DNA from: Sphingomonas aliaeris
GTDB lineage: Bacteria > Pseudomonadota > Alphaproteobacteria > Sphingomonadales > Sphingomonadaceae
Direction of reading: 5' to 3'
DNA: 64,000 bases
Assembly (NCBI RefSeq): GCF_016743815.1
Contig: NZ_CP061035.1
Location: forward strand, 1,428,501-1,492,500
The notes below the pieces were generated by a model. The model was not told the DNA's origin. It saw only the letters and a list, made by a program, of their open reading frames with translations, and ran no database searches. How positions within the stretch are numbered: position 1 is the first letter of the stretch; each line of letters opens with the position of its first letter. Both the position numbers and the translations under genes were made by a program. Below, piece after piece: positions 46,378-55,320 of this stretch.

Positions 46378-47841
46378 TCAGCCCGCAGCCAAAGCAGGCG
46401 GAACATAGGCGTGCGCCGTACCGCGACGGTTTCGTTTGGCGGTGTACAAGGCAATATCAGCGGCGTGCATCAGGTCGCGTACCGTTTCCGCTCCCGGACC
46501 GGGGCGGGCCGACCCGATCGTTCCGGACACCGGAAGCAGCACGTCGCGTGACTGGACCGGCGTCTTCAGCAGTTCAAGCAACGTACCGATAACGGCGGGA
46601 GCGTCAGCGACCAGTTCCGGATCGGTCAGCAGCAGAGCGAATTCGTCGCCGCCCAGCCGTGCGGCGAAGCTGCCTTTCAGATAAGGCGCGCGTAGCCGCT
46701 GGCCGACTGCGCGAAGAACGTCGTCGCCGGCGACGTGTCCGAACGTGTCGTTCGTGGTCTTGAAATCGTCCAGGTCGATCAACGCCAACACGACGGGTTT
46801 GCCCCTGCGCGCGGCCTGCAATTCTGCCTCAAGCACGCGGTTGAACTCGGCGCGGTTGGCAATTTGGGTCACCTCGTCGGTACTAGCGGATTCGCGCAGC
46901 TTGCGTTCCACGCGGTGCCGATCTGTGACGTCCTGGAAGACGCCGACCACCGCCACGGCGCTACCGTTATCGATTTCCAGTTCGCCACGGCTGCGGACGC
47001 GGCGGCGCTTGCCCTTCGCGGTGATGAAATCGACTTCGATCTCATAGGGTGTCCCGGTCTCGATCGTCCCGGTCAGCGCTTCCGTTATCGCCGCCCGGTC
47101 GCGTGGCGGATAGAAGTCCAGTGCCCCATGCAGGTTGGGCTGTTCCCCCGGGCCCAGTTCGTGGATGCGGTAAACCCCGTCCGACCAGGTGACGGACTCG
47201 GTCTGCAAGTCGAGCCGCCACGATCCGATCATTGTCATCCGCTCGACCTGCCGGAAGACGGTTTCCTGCCGGCGCAGCTGCCGCGCCTGCGCCTGTACGG
47301 CTTCGGCGATCGCAATCGCCTCGAGCGCCGCCGCACGCGAGGAAATCAATGTTTCGATGATGATGGCGACATGCGCCAGCGCATCGACCTGCTCCTGCGT
47401 CATCGTGCGCGGCTTGGCATCGATCAGGCACAAGGTACCGATCGCGTGCCGGCCATGATCGTCCGTAACGTGGATCGGCGCACCGGCATAAAAACGTATC
47501 TTGGGGCCGCCCGTGACCAGCGGGTTCGCCGCGAACCGGGTGTCGAGCGTCGCATCTTCGATGACCATCGGTTCGCTGCCCCGGATCGTATGATCGCAGA
47601 ACGCCACCTCGCGGTCGGTTTCGGTGATGTCGGTCCCGACCTTCGCCTTCACCCATTGGCGGTCCCGATCGATCAGGTTCAGCATCGAAACCGGGCAATC
47701 AAAACGCTGCGCGGTCAGGGCGACCAGCGCATCGAAGGCACCTTCGGGTTCCGAGTCGAGCAGCGTAATCGCCTGCAAGGCGGCAAGGCGGCGATCCTCG
47801 TCGGTGGGATGAAGCGGGGGCATTTCAGTCAGCGGGGTCAT
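46378..47841 (-). CDS. GAF-PAS-GGDEF diguanylate cyclase
   Basis: Likely makes cyclic-di-GMP in response to a ligand or redox state. 487 residues: N-terminal GAF domain (DRRLAALQAITLLDSEPEGA, AFCDHTIRGSEPMVIEDATL, FYAGAPIHVTDDHGRHAIGT), a helical linker, a PAS domain with PAC segment (IGSWRLDLQTESVTWSDGVY, VAVVGVFQDVTDRHRVERKL), and a GGDEF domain with the intact signature RLGGDEFALLL. No EAL domain and no membrane helix. No RxxD inhibitory site is evident at the usual place. The start may be ten codons earlier. Confidence 0.92.
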   Translation of the reverse strand: MTPLTEMPPLHPTDEDRRLAALQAITLLDSEPEGAFDALVALTAQRFDCPVSMLNLIDRDRQWVKAKVGTDITETDREVAFCDHTIRGSEPMVIEDATLDTRFAANPLVTGGPKIRFYAGAPIHVTDDHGRHAIGTLCLIDAKPRTMTQEQVDALAHVAIIIETLISSRAAALEAIAIAEAVQAQARQLRRQETVFRQVERMTMIGSWRLDLQTESVTWSDGVYRIHELGPGEQPNLHGALDFYPPRDRAAITEALTGTIETGTPYEIEVDFITAKGKRRRVRSRGELEIDNGSAVAVVGVFQDVTDRHRVERKLRESASTDEVTQIANRAEFNRVLEAELQAARRGKPVVLALIDLDDFKTTNDTFGHVAGDDVLRAVGQRLRAPYLKGSFAARLGGDEFALLLTDPELVADAPAVIGTLLELLKTPVQSRDVLLPVSGTIGSARPGPGAETVRDLMHAADIALYTAKRNRRGTAHAYVPPALAAG

Positions 47842-48005
47842 GCCAGGGTGATAAGCGAACCGCATTAACAACTCGTCTTTATCTGTATCAAGCTAGAACG
47901 GCTTAACGCAGGATTTTGAAAAAATTCCGATTGGCCGAACGGCGTTGCTTCGGCTGGGCGTAGGTCCTCGCTTCCATCGGTCCGGCTCGTTAGGAGGAAT
48001 GGGCG

Positions 48006-48890
48006 ATGCAGACACTTATCCTCGCCTGGGCAGATCACCTTGCGCAAAATCGCCGGCGTTCGGCGCATACCGTGCGCGCTTATGTGGCGACGGCGCACCG
48101 TCTCGCCGCGTTCCTCGGCGAACATTGGGGCGAGGCGGTCGTAGCGGATCGGCTCGGCCGTATCGATGCGAGCGACTTGCGTGCCTATCTGGCGTTTCGG
48201 CGCGCAGGGGGGCTGGGCAATTCATCCGCGGCGCGCGAACTTTCGGCGGTGCGCAATTTTCTCGGATTCGCAGCAGGCGAGGGCGCGACGCCGCGGCTGA
48301 AGGGGCCGCGCGTCAAGAAGGGCGTACCGCGGCCGATCTCGCCGGACGAAGCCGTCGCGCTGACGGAGGATATCGCCGATGTCGCAGCCGAACCCTGGAT
48401 CGCCGCACGCGATTGGGCGGTGTTGATGCTGCTGTACGGCGCGGGCCTTCGTATTGGCGAGGCGTTGGCGTTAACCGGATCAATCCTGCCGCTTGGGCAA
48501 ACACTCAGCGTCACCGGCAAGCGTGCGAAGACCCGCATTGTCCCGTTATTGCCGCAGGTTCGCAACGGGATCGAAGCGTATGTGCGACTATGCCCCTGGC
48601 CGATCACGCGTACCGATCCGCTGTTTCGGGGGGCGAAGGGCGGCGTGCTGGATGCCGCGATCATACGGCGGTCTGTTCGGGCGGCGCGCGGGCGGCTGGG
48701 GCTCGCGGAGCGCACGACGCCGCACGCCTTGCGCCACAGCTTTGCGACTCACCTGCTCGGACGCGGTGCCGATCTGCGGTCGCTTCAGGAATTGCTCGGT
48801 CATGCCTCGCTCAGCTCGACGCAGATCTACACCGCGGTGGACGCTGCGCTCCTGATGGACGTCTATCGCAACGCGCATCCGCGAGCCTGA
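48006..48890 (+). CDS. xerC: Tyrosine recombinase XerC
   Basis: Resolves chromosome dimers at dif with XerD. 294 residues, AGGAGGAAT ribosome site before ATG. Catalytic residues all visible: Arg149 (AGLRIGEALAL), Lys172 (VTGKRAKTRIVPL), His240 and Arg243 (TPHALRHSFATHLL), His266 (ELLGHASLSS), Tyr275 (TQIYTAVD). The N-terminal SAM-like DNA-binding domain is present. Size and lack of attachment sites or cargo point to the housekeeping enzyme rather than a phage or integron integrase; XerC versus XerD by sequence alone is fairly but not fully sure. Confidence 0.9.
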   Translation: MQTLILAWADHLAQNRRRSAHTVRAYVATAHRLAAFLGEHWGEAVVADRLGRIDASDLRAYLAFRRAGGLGNSSAARELSAVRNFLGFAAGEGATPRLKGPRVKKGVPRPISPDEAVALTEDIADVAAEPWIAARDWAVLMLLYGAGLRIGEALALTGSILPLGQTLSVTGKRAKTRIVPLLPQVRNGIEAYVRLCPWPITRTDPLFRGAKGGVLDAAIIRRSVRAARGRLGLAERTTPHALRHSFATHLLGRGADLRSLQELLGHASLSSTQIYTAVDAALLMDVYRNAHPRA

Positions 48891-48944
48891 CCCCCGCCAA
48901 GGATCGGTTGACGCCGTAACGATTTGCGGGTGAAAGGTGAGATC

Positions 48945-49451
48945 GTGACCTCTTCTCTCCCGCTCGATCCCGATCTGCTTGCCGACATCGCCCGCGTGCA
49001 ACGTATCGATACGATAAAAGCCCTTCTCTCCGACGTCTGCCGCCTGACCGGCATGGGCTTCGCGGCCGTCGCGCGCGTGACCGAGGACCGGTGGATCGCA
49101 TGCCAGGTGCAGGACGATATCGGGTTCGGCCTGGATGCCGGCGACGAACTGGAAGTTCGGACGACCATCTGCGACGAGATACGGTCCGACCACAAAGGGG
49201 TGCTGATCGACAATGTCGGGCAGGAACCGGCGTGGAACACACACCCGACGCCGATCATGTACGGCTTCAAAAGCTATATCTCGGTGCCGATCATTCGGGA
49301 GGACGGCAGCTTTTTCGGCACCTTATGCGCGATCGACCCGGCGCCGCGCGAAACGAGCCTCAGCAAGGTACGCGATGCGATCGACGGTTTCGCCCGCACG
49401 ATAGCGCGCGAACTCGATTCATTTACCTCTGGTCGCGTGGTTTCCACGTAA
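48945..49451 (+). CDS. Stand-alone GAF-domain protein
   Basis: 168-residue cytosolic protein made almost entirely of one GAF domain: LADIARVQRIDTIKALLSDV, RLTGMGFAAVARVTEDRWIA, DELEVRTTICDEIRSDHKGV and KSYISVPIIREDGSFFGTLC followed by AIDPAP. This is the fused-sensor type of GAF, here without an output domain. GTG 48945 is chosen for the AAGGTGA ribosome site 5 bases before it. Its 3' end overlaps the convergent dedA gene by 29 bases. Ligand and partner unknown; a diguanylate cyclase with a related GAF lies 1 kb away. Confidence 0.8.
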   Translation: MTSSLPLDPDLLADIARVQRIDTIKALLSDVCRLTGMGFAAVARVTEDRWIACQVQDDIGFGLDAGDELEVRTTICDEIRSDHKGVLIDNVGQEPAWNTHPTPIMYGFKSYISVPIIREDGSFFGTLCAIDPAPRETSLSKVRDAIDGFARTIARELDSFTSGRVVST

Positions 49452-50028
49452 GCACGCGCCAGCCGTACAGGCCCAGCATCAGCACGATAACCGCGATCGA
49501 GGCGGGACCGACATAACGGTCGAGCTGCTGGAAATTGCTGCCGAGATAATAGCCCGCGCCGACCAGCACGCAGTTCCAGATCGTACTGCCGCCCGCCGTC
49601 CAGACAGCGAATTTCCACCGGGGCATATGCGCCATGCCGGCCGGTAGCGAGATGATCGTCCGGAATGCCGGCATGAAGCGGAACACGAAGATCACCCATT
49701 GCCCGCGGCGCCGGAAGAAGTCGTGGATATGCTCGACATCCGCCCACTCGACAGCGGCCCAGCGGCCGTATCGATCGACCAGCGGCTTGAACCTCTTATA
49801 TCCGACGCGTCGGCCAAGTTCATACCAAAAGAAGTTGCCTCCGACGGTCCCGATCGTCCCCGCGGCGATCAACGGAAAGATCTCCATCTGTCCGCGCGCA
49901 ACGGCTATTCCGCCAAGCCCCATGATCACTTCGGACGGTATGGGCGGAAGAATATTCTCGACCGCCATCAATAGGAAAATACCGAAGTAGCCGCCCCATG
50001 CGATGAAGTTGACGATGATGTCGGTCAT
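49423..50028 (-). CDS. DedA-family membrane protein
   Basis: Polytopic inner-membrane protein of the DedA/VTT family, implicated in undecaprenyl-phosphate or phospholipid flipping. MTDIIVNFIAWGGYFGIFLL, then ENILPPIPSEVIMGLGGIAV (conserved acidic and Pro residues of the re-entrant loop), GTIGTVGGNFFWYELGRRVG, and the conserved VFRFMPAFRTIISLPAGMAH motif. 201 residues, ending WKPRDQR. Last of the rsmI-yraN-gshB-dedA minus-strand series, 186 bases after gshB. Confidence 0.92.
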   Translation of the reverse strand: MTDIIVNFIAWGGYFGIFLLMAVENILPPIPSEVIMGLGGIAVARGQMEIFPLIAAGTIGTVGGNFFWYELGRRVGYKRFKPLVDRYGRWAAVEWADVEHIHDFFRRRGQWVIFVFRFMPAFRTIISLPAGMAHMPRWKFAVWTAGGSTIWNCVLVGAGYYLGSNFQQLDRYVGPASIAVIVLMLGLYGWRVLTWKPRDQR

Positions 50029-50214
50029 GGGTCCGTTCGATCGTGGGGCGTGCAGGCCGCGGGCTGGAAGCGGAAGAAGGCTCGCGATGACAACGACTAC
50101 GCGCGAGACGCGTATCGCATCAAACACCGTCCCTTCGGACTCGTTCCGGGGGTCACCCGAAGGAGGTCCCGCGACTTCGGCGCCTGGCCCCACCGCAGTC
50201 CGAAGACCGGTCCC

Positions 50215-51165
50215 TTACCGATCGACCTTCCCCTCGATCGCCTCCCAGATCATCGCCGCGGTATCAACGCCGTCGAACCGGTCGATCGCCACCAGTCCGG
50301 TGGGCGAGGTGACGTTGATTTCCGTCAGCCATTTGCCACCGATCACGTCGATCCCGACGAACAGTAGCCCGCGCTTCTTCAGTTCCGGGCCAAGCACGGC
50401 GCAGATGTTGCGTTCGTCTTCCGTCAGTTCGGTCTTAACCGCCGAACCACCGACCGCGAGGTTGGACCGGATTTCGCCTTCGCCGGGCAGCCGATTGATC
50501 GCGCCCACCACTGCGCCATCGACCAGCACGATGCGCTTGTCGCCCATCGCGACATCGGGAAGGAAAGCCTGGATCATGTGCGGCTCACGCCACGTCATGT
50601 TGAACACCTCGATCAGTGCGGACAGGTTCGCGCCGTCCGCCCCGATTTTGAAGATCGCCTTGCCGCCATTGCCGTGCAGCGGCTTGATCACGATCTCGCC
50701 GTGCTTCGCCAGGAACGCACGAGCCTCTTCGAGACTGCGGGTCACCAGGGTCGGCGGCATGAATTGCGGATAGTCGAGGACGAAGACCTTCTCCGGCGCG
50801 TTCCGGACGCTGGCGGGATCGTTGACGACTAATGTCTTGTGCGCGATCCGTTCGAGCAGATGCGTCGCGGTGATATAGCCGAGATCAAAGGGCGGGTCCT
50901 GCCGCATCAGCACGACATCCGCCTCGTCGCCGAGATCGAGACTGACAGCTTCGCCGAACGAGAAATGATCGCCCACGACGCGCTGAACGGTAACCGGATA
51001 CGCCTTCGCCCATACCCGGCCATCGGCGTAGTTCAGGTCTTCCGCGGCGTAATGGTACAGCCGGTGCCCGCGCGCCTGTGCGGACAGCATCAGCGCGAAC
51101 GTGGAATCGCCTGCGATGTTGATCGACTCGATTGGATCCATCTGGACGGCGACGGTCAGCGGCAT
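50215..51165 (-). CDS. gshB: Glutathione synthetase
   Basis: ATP-grasp ligase adding glycine to gamma-glutamylcysteine. 316 residues from MPLTVAVQMDPIESINIAGD; signatures VVLMRQDPPFDLGYITATHL, VIKPLHGNGGKAIFKIGADG, DKRIVLVDGAVVGAINRLPG, and FVGIDVIGGKWLTEINVTSP then TGLVAIDRF. GAGGAC ribosome site before ATG 51165. It lies directly after yraN in the order rsmI-yraN-gshB that recurs in alphaproteobacteria. Confidence 0.97.
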   Translation of the reverse strand: MPLTVAVQMDPIESINIAGDSTFALMLSAQARGHRLYHYAAEDLNYADGRVWAKAYPVTVQRVVGDHFSFGEAVSLDLGDEADVVLMRQDPPFDLGYITATHLLERIAHKTLVVNDPASVRNAPEKVFVLDYPQFMPPTLVTRSLEEARAFLAKHGEIVIKPLHGNGGKAIFKIGADGANLSALIEVFNMTWREPHMIQAFLPDVAMGDKRIVLVDGAVVGAINRLPGEGEIRSNLAVGGSAVKTELTEDERNICAVLGPELKKRGLLFVGIDVIGGKWLTEINVTSPTGLVAIDRFDGVDTAAMIWEAIEGKVDR

Positions 51166-51238
51166 GGAAATGTCCTCGGTTGTTGAGGCGGAGGTAGGGA
51201 CGGGCAGGGGGATTGTCACGTCGCTTGGGCCGTTTGCC

Positions 51239-51613
51239 CTATCCGATCCAGGCATTCTCTATGTGTCGCGGGCGGACGCCCGGCGCGATCAGGATCACGT
51301 CGACGCGGATGTCGTCGCCGGGTCCGGCATAGACCGGCATCAATATCTCTGCCGCCGCGGCCACGCGCGCGAGACGTCGTTCGTCGATCGCAAAATCCAG
51401 TTCGGCGGCGGTCTTGCGCGTTTTTACCTCGACGAATGCGACCAGATTCCCCTTGCGGGCGATCAGGTCGACCTCGCCCGCAGGAGTACGCACGCGGCGA
51501 TCGAGGATGCGCCAGCCTTTCAGTCGCAGCCACCATCCGGCGAGCCGCTCACCCCGGCGTCCGGTGGCTTCGGCAACGCGGCGTTGTGCGGTACTCCGGG
51601 TGGGGCTTGGCAT
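51239..51613 (-). CDS. YraN/UPF0102-family nuclease-like protein
   Basis: Small protein with an endonuclease-like (Holliday-resolvase-type) fold, function unproven. From ATG 51613: MPSPTRSTAQRRVAEATGRR, GERLAGWWLRLKGWRILDRR, then the active-site-like GEVDLIARKGNLVAFVEVKT (E..D..ExK) and RPRHIENAWIG. 124 residues. Lies between rsmI and gshB, its usual place. Confidence 0.9.
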   Translation of the reverse strand: MPSPTRSTAQRRVAEATGRRGERLAGWWLRLKGWRILDRRVRTPAGEVDLIARKGNLVAFVEVKTRKTAAELDFAIDERRLARVAAAAEILMPVYAGPGDDIRVDVILIAPGVRPRHIENAWIG

Positions 51614-51689
51614 GCCAGCCTGATTGCTGATGTGGCGGTCGATCCGCAAGCGTAATGATCGTTCAGTCGGTTGCTACCACGCCGTATTC

Positions 51690-51828
51690 TGCTCCCCTCC
51701 CTGTAAGGGAGGGGTCGGGAAGTGGGTGGAGACCGGGCCATACTGGTGCCGAACACCCTGAGCTTACCGTATCGCCCGGACGCGACCCACCCCCAGCCCC
51801 TCCCTTGCAGGGAGGGGAGTTTTGTTTT
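51690..51828. repeat. REP/BIME-like GC-rich inverted repeat between yraN and rsmI
   Basis: Two facing hairpins, CTCCCCTCCCTGTAAGGGAG near 51691 and CCCCTCCCTTGCAGGGAGGG near 51797, about 90 bases apart; the segments next to them (TCGGGAAGTGGGT and ACCCACCCCCAGC) are also complementary. Same family as 35365-35472. Read on the minus strand the right half lies just after the rsmI stop. Confidence 0.7.
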
Positions 51829-52700
51829 CAGCTTTGCCCGCTCCCCTTCAACTCCAGCGCGCGGGCGTACAGCGCCTTGCGATCCACCCCGAGTTTCTTC
51901 GCCACTTCGCTTGCCGCCTGACCGGTCGACAATCGTGTCAGAGCCTCGGCCAGCGCGGTATCGGCATCGTCCGCGCTCGCCGCTTCCGGCTCACCGGGCG
52001 GGGCAATGACGATGACGATCTCTCCCCTGGGCGGCGCGTCGGCGTAGCGCGCCGCCAGATCGGATAGCGAACCCGTTACCGCTTCCTCGAACCGCTTGGT
52101 GATCTCGCGGGTCACGGCGGCATCGCGATCGCCGAGTTCCGCGGCCAGCGTGGCGAGCGTGGCACCCAGACGGGGTCCGGATTCGTACAAAACCAACGTC
52201 GCCCGCACGCCTGCGACTTCGCGAATGGCCGTTGCCTTCGCCGCCGCCTTCGGGGGCAGGAAACCGAGATACAGGAAGCGGTCGGTCGGCAGCCCCGCCA
52301 ATGTCAGCGCCGCGATCGCTGCACAGGGCCCAGGGATCGTCACCACCAGATGCCCGGCCGCGCGTGCATCGCGGACCAGCTTATAGCCCGGATCGGAGAT
52401 CAAGGGGGTTCCGGCATCCGATACCAAAGCCACCGCCTCGCGGCTCATGCGCGCGATCAGGCCGGGGCGCACGCTTTCGGCATTGTGATCGTGATACGGA
52501 GTCATCGGCCGCTTGATACCGATGTGATTCAATAGCTTGGCGGTCACCCGGCTATCCTCTACCGCGATCACGGCAGCACCGGAGAGCACCTCGGCGGCGC
52601 GCGGCGAGAGATCGCCGAGATTGCCGATCGGGGTGGCGACGATATACAGGCCGGGTGCAAGACCGGGCACGAGTTCGGCGTTAATCATGGGAAGTGTCAT
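51828..52700 (-). CDS. rsmI: 16S rRNA 2'-O-ribose C1402 methyltransferase RsmI
   Basis: SAM-dependent methyltransferase acting on the 30S decoding centre. GLYIVATPIGNLGDLSPRAA, VIAVEDSRVTAKLLNHIGIK, REAVALVSDAGTPLISDPGY and IPGPCAAIAALTLAGLPTDR are diagnostic. 290 residues from ATG 52700; a second in-frame ATG is four codons on. The C-terminal part has the AASEVAKKLGVDRKALYARA helix seen in many members. Divergent from the penicillin-binding-protein activator gene, with start codons that share bases. Confidence 0.96.
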   Translation of the reverse strand: MTLPMINAELVPGLAPGLYIVATPIGNLGDLSPRAAEVLSGAAVIAVEDSRVTAKLLNHIGIKRPMTPYHDHNAESVRPGLIARMSREAVALVSDAGTPLISDPGYKLVRDARAAGHLVVTIPGPCAAIAALTLAGLPTDRFLYLGFLPPKAAAKATAIREVAGVRATLVLYESGPRLGATLATLAAELGDRDAAVTREITKRFEEAVTGSLSDLAARYADAPPRGEIVIVIAPPGEPEAASADDADTALAEALTRLSTGQAASEVAKKLGVDRKALYARALELKGSGQS

Positions 52701-53913
52701 GGCAGAGGGCTTATCGATACCGCAACGGGGCATGATCGGCCGCGTGAGTTTCATTCGGCTGATGCCGGTCGCGGCGGCTCTGGTTCTGGGCGCTTGCCAG
52801 ACCGTGGTTCCGCGCGGACCCGCGCCGTCCGTCGGTCCGCAACCGACGCGTCCGCAGCAGAGCGGACCCGCGCGGATCGATCCCGGTATCCCGACGGACA
52901 CCGCGCGCCACCGCATCGCCTTGCTGGTTCCGTTGACCGGATCGAACGCGGGCGTGGGACAGAGCATTTCGAACGCGACGCAGCTTGCCTTGCTCGACAC
53001 CAATAACGAACGTCTCCGTATCACGACCTACGATACGGCGGCGCTCGGTGCTGCCAATGCGGCGCAGCGGGCCATCGACGATGGCAATCGCCTGATCCTG
53101 GGGCCGTTGCTGGCGGAGGACGTCAAGGCGGTGTCTCCCGTCGCACGGCGATCCGGCGTGCCGGTGGTCAGCTTCTCCAACGATGCGAGCGCGGCGGGGA
53201 ATGGCGCCTATCTGATGGGCTATGTCCCGGGCCAGTCGATCACGCGGGTCGTCGATTATGCGCGGGGGCAGGGCATGTCGAGTTTCGCGGGCCTCGTCCC
53301 GAACGGTCTGTACGGCGAACGCGCATCCACGTCCTTCCTTCGCGCGGTCGAGGGTGCGGGCGGACAGGTGGTCGCGCTACAGACCTACGATCGCGCGCCG
53401 GGATCGATCAGCGCCGCGATCACACGCATGGGGCAGACCTCGCCCTATCAGGCCGTACTCATCGCGGATGGCGCGAACAACGCAGCGGCGGCCGTTCCGC
53501 TGTTGCGCAGGAATGGTGGGGGTTCCGCGCGCGTGCTTGGCACCGAATTGTGGAATTCGGATGCGTCGATCAATGGCAAGCCGGCGATGAACGGCGCGTG
53601 GTTCGCCAGCGTGCCCGACAATCTCTATCGCCAATATGCCGCCAAATATCGCGCGCGCTTCGGCAGCGCACCATTCCGCCTGTCGAGCCTCGGCTATGAC
53701 GCGGTGTTGCTGACCGTTCGCATCGCTCGCGATTGGACCGTCGGCACGGCCTTCCCGGAAGACCGGCTGAAGGATCGTGGCGGGTTCGGCGGGATCGACG
53801 GCGCATTCCGCTTCGGTCGGGACAATATCGCCGAGCGGGCGCTGGAAGTTCAGGAAATCCGCGGCGGAGCGACTGTGGTCGTTTCGCCCGCCCCGACCGG
53901 CTTCGCGAAATAG
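52699..53913 (+). CDS. LpoA-like penicillin-binding protein activator, lipoprotein
   Basis: Outer-membrane lipoprotein with a periplasmic-binding-protein fold, expected to stimulate a class A peptidoglycan synthase. Lipobox LGAC (Cys33 counting from ATG 52699) after the hydrophobic stretch LMPVAAALVLGA; then RHRIALLVPLTGSNAGVGQS, LILGPLLAEDVKAVSPVARR, VPVVSFSNDASAAGNGAYLM and SSLGYDAVLLTVRIARDW. 404 residues. ATG 52699 has GGGAAG before it; ATG 52732 or GTG 52744 are alternatives. Position next to rsmI-yraN is the usual one for this family. Confidence 0.9.
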   Translation: MAEGLSIPQRGMIGRVSFIRLMPVAAALVLGACQTVVPRGPAPSVGPQPTRPQQSGPARIDPGIPTDTARHRIALLVPLTGSNAGVGQSISNATQLALLDTNNERLRITTYDTAALGAANAAQRAIDDGNRLILGPLLAEDVKAVSPVARRSGVPVVSFSNDASAAGNGAYLMGYVPGQSITRVVDYARGQGMSSFAGLVPNGLYGERASTSFLRAVEGAGGQVVALQTYDRAPGSISAAITRMGQTSPYQAVLIADGANNAAAAVPLLRRNGGGSARVLGTELWNSDASINGKPAMNGAWFASVPDNLYRQYAAKYRARFGSAPFRLSSLGYDAVLLTVRIARDWTVGTAFPEDRLKDRGGFGGIDGAFRFGRDNIAERALEVQEIRGGATVVVSPAPTGFAK

Positions 53914-53928
53914 GCCGCGTGGCCGGGG

Positions 53929-55140
53929 TCACTCGGTCGGCGGCGTCCGCACCACGATCGGCAGGATCGCATCGAGCAGGATCATACCCGCTTCGGTGAC
54001 CGCCAGCCGATCGCCGTCGCGCACCGCCAGCCCCTGATCGGCAAGCTTCGCCAGCGCCGGCAGATCGACCAGATCCGGAATGCGCGTCCGACCGATCCGC
54101 GCGATCCTCGCAAGATCAACGCCTTCACGCAGCCGCAGACCCATCAGCAACGCCTCGGTCGCGCGGGTATGCGGCGCGAGCGGTTCCTCTACTTGCATGC
54201 CGTGCTGGTTGCGCGCGATCGCGGCCATCCAGTTTTCCGGCTTCTTGCGACGCACCGTCGCCAGACCGCCGCGTCGCCCATGTGCGCCAGGTCCGATGCC
54301 GAGATAGTCCTGATACCGCCAATAGACGAGGTTGTGGCGGCTTTCGGAACCGATCCGCGCATGGTTCGAGATTTCATAAGCAGGCAACCCCGCCGCCGCG
54401 GTCGCGGCTCTTGTCGCCTCGAAAAGGTCGGCTGCGCTGTCGCCGTCCGGGATGACGATACGGCCCGCCGCCGCCTCGGTCGCGAAGCGGGTGCCCGGCT
54501 CTATCGTCAGTTGATACAGCGACAGATGTTCGGTCCCGAACGACAAAGCCCGCGCCAGTTCCGCATCCCAGGCCGCCAGCGTCTGGCCGGGTCGCGCATA
54601 GATCAGGTCGAAACTGACTCGCGCAAACGCCGCCTGTGCAGTGTCCAGCGCCGCCAGTCCCTCGTCCACGCCGTGCGCCCGTCCCAGGAACCGCAGCGCG
54701 TCATCGTCCAGCGCCTGTAGCCCCAGCGACACGCGGTTTACGCCCGCGCGGGCGATATCGGCGAAGCGTGCGGCCTCGACCGAAGACGGATTGGCCTCCA
54801 GCGTGATTTCGATATCGTCGGTGAATCCCCACGCATCCCCCGCCGCACGAATGATGGCCGCAGTCGTCTCGGGCGGCATCAGGGACGGTGTGCCGCCGCC
54901 GAAGAAGATCGATCCCAACCGGCGCCCCGGCGTCAATCGAGCCTCATGCGCCAGATCCGTCAGCAGCGCCGCCCGCCACGCCGCCTGATCGACGGAGTCG
55001 CGGACATGACTGTTGAAGTCGCAATACGGGCATTTCGAAACACAGAATGGCCAGTGCACGTAGAGCGCGAGCGGCGGTGCTGGCTCGCTAGCAGGTGCTG
55101 CTGGGGAGGCGTCGTTAGTTTGCGCTTGAGCAGTGATCAT
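53929..55140 (-). CDS. hemW: Radical SAM protein HemW
   Basis: Heme chaperone related to oxygen-independent coproporphyrinogen oxidase. The radical SAM cluster motif is Cys33, Cys37, Cys40 in HWPFCVSKCPYCDFNSHV; LGSIFFGGGTPSLMPPETTA, EITLEANPSSVEAARFADIA and GVNRVSLGLQALDDDALRFL follow. The Cys cluster lacks the extra Cys of HemN and the C-terminal domain (YWRYQDYLGIGPGAHGRRGG) is HemW-like. 403 residues. Convergent with the activator gene, only 15 bases apart. Confidence 0.94.
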   Translation of the reverse strand: MITAQAQTNDASPAAPASEPAPPLALYVHWPFCVSKCPYCDFNSHVRDSVDQAAWRAALLTDLAHEARLTPGRRLGSIFFGGGTPSLMPPETTAAIIRAAGDAWGFTDDIEITLEANPSSVEAARFADIARAGVNRVSLGLQALDDDALRFLGRAHGVDEGLAALDTAQAAFARVSFDLIYARPGQTLAAWDAELARALSFGTEHLSLYQLTIEPGTRFATEAAAGRIVIPDGDSAADLFEATRAATAAAGLPAYEISNHARIGSESRHNLVYWRYQDYLGIGPGAHGRRGGLATVRRKKPENWMAAIARNQHGMQVEEPLAPHTRATEALLMGLRLREGVDLARIARIGRTRIPDLVDLPALAKLADQGLAVRDGDRLAVTEAGMILLDAILPIVVRTPPTE

Positions 55141-55284
55141 CGGGGCGCGCTATGCGCGCATGGGGGCGTCGATGGAAGACGGCGCGTCTGATAGAGTGCG
55201 TAGCGGCCGGACGCTATGTTCAGCGCCCGATCCCCCGTTCGGAAGATGGCCGGGGGTGGTAGAAGCTGCCTATCGTCGCACCCG

Positions 55285-55312
55285 GGCGTCCCCCAGCAAA
55301 CTGGAGGACGCC
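55285..55312. repeat. Hairpin downstream of the DUF3617 lipoprotein gene
   Basis: Arms GGCGTCC / GGACGCC with inner CCAG / CTGG pairing, starting 8 bases after the stop of the minus-strand gene at 55321. No T-run. Built like the hairpin at 17586-17616. Confidence 0.5.
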
Positions 55313-55320
55313 GGATTGCC

